64,000 bases of DNA. Origin: Kitasatospora sp. NBC_00315. GTDB lineage: Bacteria > Actinomycetota > Actinomycetes > Streptomycetales > Streptomycetaceae. Shown piece after piece: positions 61,129 through 64,000 of the stretch. Under the pieces are notes generated by a model. That model worked only from the letters and a program-made list of their open reading frames with translations, was not told where the DNA came from and searched no databases. The stretch covers positions 5,828,001-5,892,000 of the forward strand of contig NZ_CP108025.1 in NCBI RefSeq assembly GCF_041435095.1, read 5' to 3'. Numbering within the stretch: the first letter of the stretch is position 1; each line of letters starts with the position of its first letter. The position numbers and the translations under genes are program-made.

Positions 61129-62163
61129 TCAGCAGGCCGGGACCTGGCTCTCCAGCGAGGCGCGGGTGACCGGGCCGTAGACGCCCTGCTCGCTCTTGGG
61201 CAGGTTGTGCTTGGCCTGGTAGTCCGTCAGCACCCACTGGGTCCACCAGTCGAACACGCCCGAGACGAGCGACTTGTCGACCGTTCCGCAGTTGACCGCG
61301 ACGAGCTTCGTCTGCATCGTCCGGACCTCCTTGCGGTCGTTGTCCGCGTCCCGCTTGAGGACCGGGCCGGCCGCCGACGGGCTGGGGGAGGCGCCGGGTG
61401 CGGTACTGGCGGCCGTCGCGGTCGGCGTCGCGGGTGCGGCCGGCGCCGGTGGCGCTGCGGTGGTGGCCGCCGTGGTGGCCGGGGCCTTGCTCGCCGCGGT
61501 CCTGCCGGAGTGCGCGGGGACGGGCGAGGCCCCGGTCGAGCCGGTCGCCGTTCCGCTCGGGCCCGGCTCCGCCGGGCCGGTGGGCGGCTCGACCGGAGCG
61601 GTCACCGTGGGTGCGGCGGTGAGGGTGGGGGCGGGCAGCGCCGTCCGGTCGGTGCTGCCCGAAGGCGCGGTCAGGAAGGCCGCGCCCACGCCCAGGACGA
61701 CCACCCCGGCGCCGGCCGCCAGGATCGCGCCCCGGTGCCTGGCGAGCGGGCCGCGCTGCTCGGACCGGCGGGCCGCCCTGCCGGGCGGGGCGGCGCCGGG
61801 AGAGTTCTCGAACGCGAAGAGACCGAGCTCGCCGGGCGCGGCTCCCGGTCGGTGCGGCCCCGCGCCGGACCGGCCGGTACCGGAGGGGCCGGACGCGGGC
61901 AGGCCGGCGGTGGGCGGCGCGGCGCCGGCCGGCGCCGGCGGAAGCAGGGTCGTCGGGTACGCCGCGTCCGGGAACGCGGTGTGGTCCGGCGCAGGCCCGA
62001 CCGGCGGCGCGCCGACCCGGCCGACCGGCTGCGGCACGTAGGGACGGACCAGCGGCGGGCCCTCGATGTGCGGGAGCACGGTGGTGTCCGTGAGATCCGG
62101 GGAGCATCCGCAGCTGCCGGCGGTCCGTACGGTGCCGCACACGGGGCAGTGCTGGTCCGGCAC
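61129..62163 (-). CDS. Membrane-anchored zinc-ribbon protein with peptidoglycan-binding-like C-terminus
   Basis: 344 residues. A cytoplasmic CxxC…CGC zinc ribbon (HCPVCGTVRTAGSCGC) is followed by a long Pro/Ala-rich region, one transmembrane helix (AILAAGAGVVVLGVGAAF, about 145-165), a Pro/Thr/Ala-rich extracytoplasmic linker, and a C-terminal peptidoglycan-binding-like domain (from KEVRTMQTKLVAVNCG to ESQVPAC) with two cysteines. The architecture is seen in other Streptomyces proteins of unknown role. Convergent with the GDT1-type gene; their 3' ends are 22 bases apart. Confidence 0.8.
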   Translation of the reverse strand: MPDQHCPVCGTVRTAGSCGCSPDLTDTTVLPHIEGPPLVRPYVPQPVGRVGAPPVGPAPDHTAFPDAAYPTTLLPPAPAGAAPPTAGLPASGPSGTGRSGAGPHRPGAAPGELGLFAFENSPGAAPPGRAARRSEQRGPLARHRGAILAAGAGVVVLGVGAAFLTAPSGSTDRTALPAPTLTAAPTVTAPVEPPTGPAEPGPSGTATGSTGASPVPAHSGRTAASKAPATTAATTAAPPAPAAPATPTATAASTAPGASPSPSAAGPVLKRDADNDRKEVRTMQTKLVAVNCGTVDKSLVSGVFDWWTQWVLTDYQAKHNLPKSEQGVYGPVTRASLESQVPAC

Positions 62164-62463
62164 GGCCGGTCCTCCTCGGTTTGGGTGTCGAACGCGCCCG
62201 ATTATGCATGACGTTCCCGAAGAGGGGACAGGGGTGACCGGGCATCAAGGAGGCTCTTGTGCCGATTGGTGACGATTGGGGCGGATGAACAATCCGTGCG
62301 AGCGACGTGGGGGCACGGTGAGCGCGGGTCGTTCGGATGGCGTAGCCCGGGGCCGCAATTGCGGGCAATCCTGACAGCATGGCCAGGTGACATGAGAGTC
62401 GGTCGGACCCGACCACCCGCTCAGGGCCCTGCCCCGGCCGGCGCCCGCACCCCGAGGAGACGC
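62164..62463. other. Divergent intergenic region upstream of the MFS gene
   Basis: This 300-base gap holds the promoter regions of the zinc-ribbon gene (minus strand) and the DHA2-type exporter (plus strand). It is less GC-rich than its neighbours. No reading frame or hairpin stood out. Confidence 0.6.
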
Positions 62464-64000
62464 GCATGGCGGACCCGGTTGCTGCCGATCCCGACCGGCC
62501 CTCGGCAGGCGCCCCGGCACCCACGGCGGCCACGGGCGCCAACCTCTGGGTGCCGATCGGCGCCCTCCTGCTGGCCCTGCTGATCGCCGCCCTCGACCAG
62601 ACGATCGTCTCCACCGCGCTGCCCACCATCGTCAGCGACCTCGGCGGCCTCGAACACCTCTCCTGGGTGGTCACCGCCTACCTGCTCGCCTCGACCGCTG
62701 CCACCCCGCTCTGGGGCAAACTCGGCGACATGTACGGCCGGAAGCGGTTCTTCCAGTCGTCCATCGTGATCTTCCTGATCGGCTCGGTGCTCTGCGGCAT
62801 CGCCCAGAACATGGGTCAGCTGATCGCCTTCCGCGCCCTCCAGGGGCTGGGCGGCGGCGGCCTGATGGTGCTCAGCCAGGCCATCGTCGGCGACCTCGTC
62901 CCGCCCCGGGACCGCGGCAAGTACCAGGGCCTGTTCGGCGCCGTCTTCGGCGTCACCAGCGTGCTCGGGCCGCTGCTCGGCGGGGTCTTCGTGGACAACC
63001 TCAGCTGGCGCTGGGTCTTCTACATCAACGTCCCGATCGGCATCGTCGCCCTGATCGTCATCGCCGCCGTGCTGCACAGCACCGAGGTGAAACACCGCCA
63101 CCGGATCGACTACCTCGGCACCGTCCTGATCGCCTCGGTCGCCACCTGCCTGGTCCTGATGACCTCGCTCGGCGGCACCACCTGGGCCTGGGGCTCCTGG
63201 CAGGTCGTCGGCCTCGCGGTGCTCGGGGCCCTGCTACTCGTCGCCTTCGTCGTGGTGGAGCGAGGGGCGGCCGAACCCGTGCTGCCGCTGAGGCTGTTCC
63301 GGCAGCGGACCTTCGGCCTGGTCGCCGTCATCTCCTTCGTGGTCGGCTTCGCGATGTTCGGGGCGCTCACCTACCTGCCGACCTTCCTCCAGGTCGTACA
63401 GGGCGTGTCGCCCACCATGTCCGGCATCCACATGCTGCCGATGGTGCTCGGCATGCTGCTGACCTCGATCGGCTCGGGCCAGATCGTCGCCCGCACCGGC
63501 CACTACCGGATCTTCCCGATCATCGGCACCGCCCTGACCGCCGTCGGCCTGCTGCTGCTCTCCCGTCTCACCGAGAACAGCGGCACCACCGAGATGAGCC
63601 TCTACTTCCTGGTGTTCGGCCTCGGGCTCGGCCTGGTCATGCAGGTGCTGGTACTGGCCGTGCAGAACTCCGTCGGCTACCAGGATCTCGGCGTCGCCAC
63701 CGCCGGAGCCACCTTCTTCCGCTCGATCGGCGCCTCCTTCGGCGTCTCGATCTTCGGCACCATCTTCGCGAGCGGGCTCAACCGGCGCCTGGCCGACGCG
63801 CTGGAGGGCGTGCCGCTGCCGCCCGGCTTCAGCCCCGGCCTGATCAGCTCCGACCCGCACACCGTCGCCGTCCTGCCGCCCGCCGTCCAGGACAGCGTCC
63901 ACCACGCCTACGCCGAGTCGATCACCCGGGTCTTCCTGTTCGCGGTGCCGCTGGTCCTGATCGCCTTCGTGCTCTCGTTCTTCCTGCGCGAGCAGACCCT
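62464..64000 (+). CDS. MFS drug exporter, DHA2/EmrB-QacA type, 3' end beyond window
   Basis: 512 codons are visible, running off the right edge without a stop. The DHA2 markers are the motif D1-like LDQTIVSTALPTIVSDLG, the helix 2-3 motif GKLGDMYGRKRFFQ and the antiporter motif C region GPLLGGVFVDNLSWRWVFYI. Fourteen helices are expected; about thirteen are present. The GAGGAG five bases before the ATG sets the start. Proton-driven drug or metabolite efflux is likely. No adjacent regulator was seen in the window. Confidence 0.93.

Overview
The window looks like chromosomal DNA of a Streptomyces or Kitasatospora type actinomycete. Base composition is very GC-rich with strong G/C preference at third codon positions, GTGA/ATGA stop-start overlaps are common, several genes look leaderless, and the gene set is typical: modular type I PKS, SARP/AfsR-like regulator, LuxR-type two-component systems next to ABC transporters, Tat lipoprotein, GH18 chitinase with DasR-like sites, protein mannosyltransferase. 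No rRNA, tRNA, CRISPR array, insertion sequence or phage gene was recognised.

Region 1 (1-11.6 kb) is the 3' end of a polyketide cluster. A PKS gene entering from the left ends with a KS-AT-ACP module (methylmalonyl-type AT, no reductase). The next PKS gene is the terminal module KS-AT(malonyl)-DH-KR-ACP-TE. A short-chain dehydrogenase and two NTF2/SnoaL-like proteins follow. The domains predict a released chain with a 2,3-alkene, a 4-methyl and a 5-ketone, which the SDR and the NTF2-like proteins could then process.

Region 2 (11.7-32.1 kb) is transport and signalling: a dipeptide/nickel-type ABC importer with two fused ATPase domains; a DrrAB-like exporter followed by a histidine kinase/LuxR regulator pair; an iron-box-like hairpin with the stub of a lost gene; two ferritin-like envelope proteins; a ROK regulator convergent with an orphan xylose-type binding protein; and a second kinase/regulator pair followed by a SHOCT protein and a LolD/FtsX-type ABC system.

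Region 3 (32.3-46.8 kb) holds a SpoIIE-type phosphatase, small membrane proteins divergent from a TetR gene, a secreted trypsin-like protease, a TetR/AidB/amidohydrolase operon behind a 31-bp operator, an inositol-monophosphatase remnant, a 1014-residue AfsR-like regulator, a DUF2269 membrane protein, an Sfp-type phosphopantetheinyl transferase (able in principle to activate the PKS carrier proteins) and a sortase-type surface protein with a long Ser-Pro stalk.

Region 4 (46.1-64 kb) begins with a TetR gene and a tryptophan-to-kynurenine catabolic operon (tryptophan 2,3-dioxygenase, kynureninase) divergent from an Lrp/AsnC regulator. Then come an FMN reductase, a UBP zinc-finger protein, MarC, an orphan barstar, DoxX, a lipoprotein, the chitinase, a MarR/MFS divergent pair, Pmt with a FetB-like permease, a manganese (yybP-ykoY) riboswitch ahead of a TMEM165/GDT1 exporter, a membrane-anchored zinc-ribbon protein, and the start of a DHA2-type MFS efflux gene that leaves the window.

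No single wholly new system was demonstrated. The strongest leads are the domain-bounded codon-usage mosaic in the terminal PKS, the SDR/double-NTF2 tail of that cluster, overlapping alternative stems upstream of the DrrAB-like operon, the iron-box hairpin in front of a gene stub, the shared GGAGTAC motifs of the second signalling cluster, and the two ferritin-like proteins carrying a long N-terminal segment before an RR export motif.
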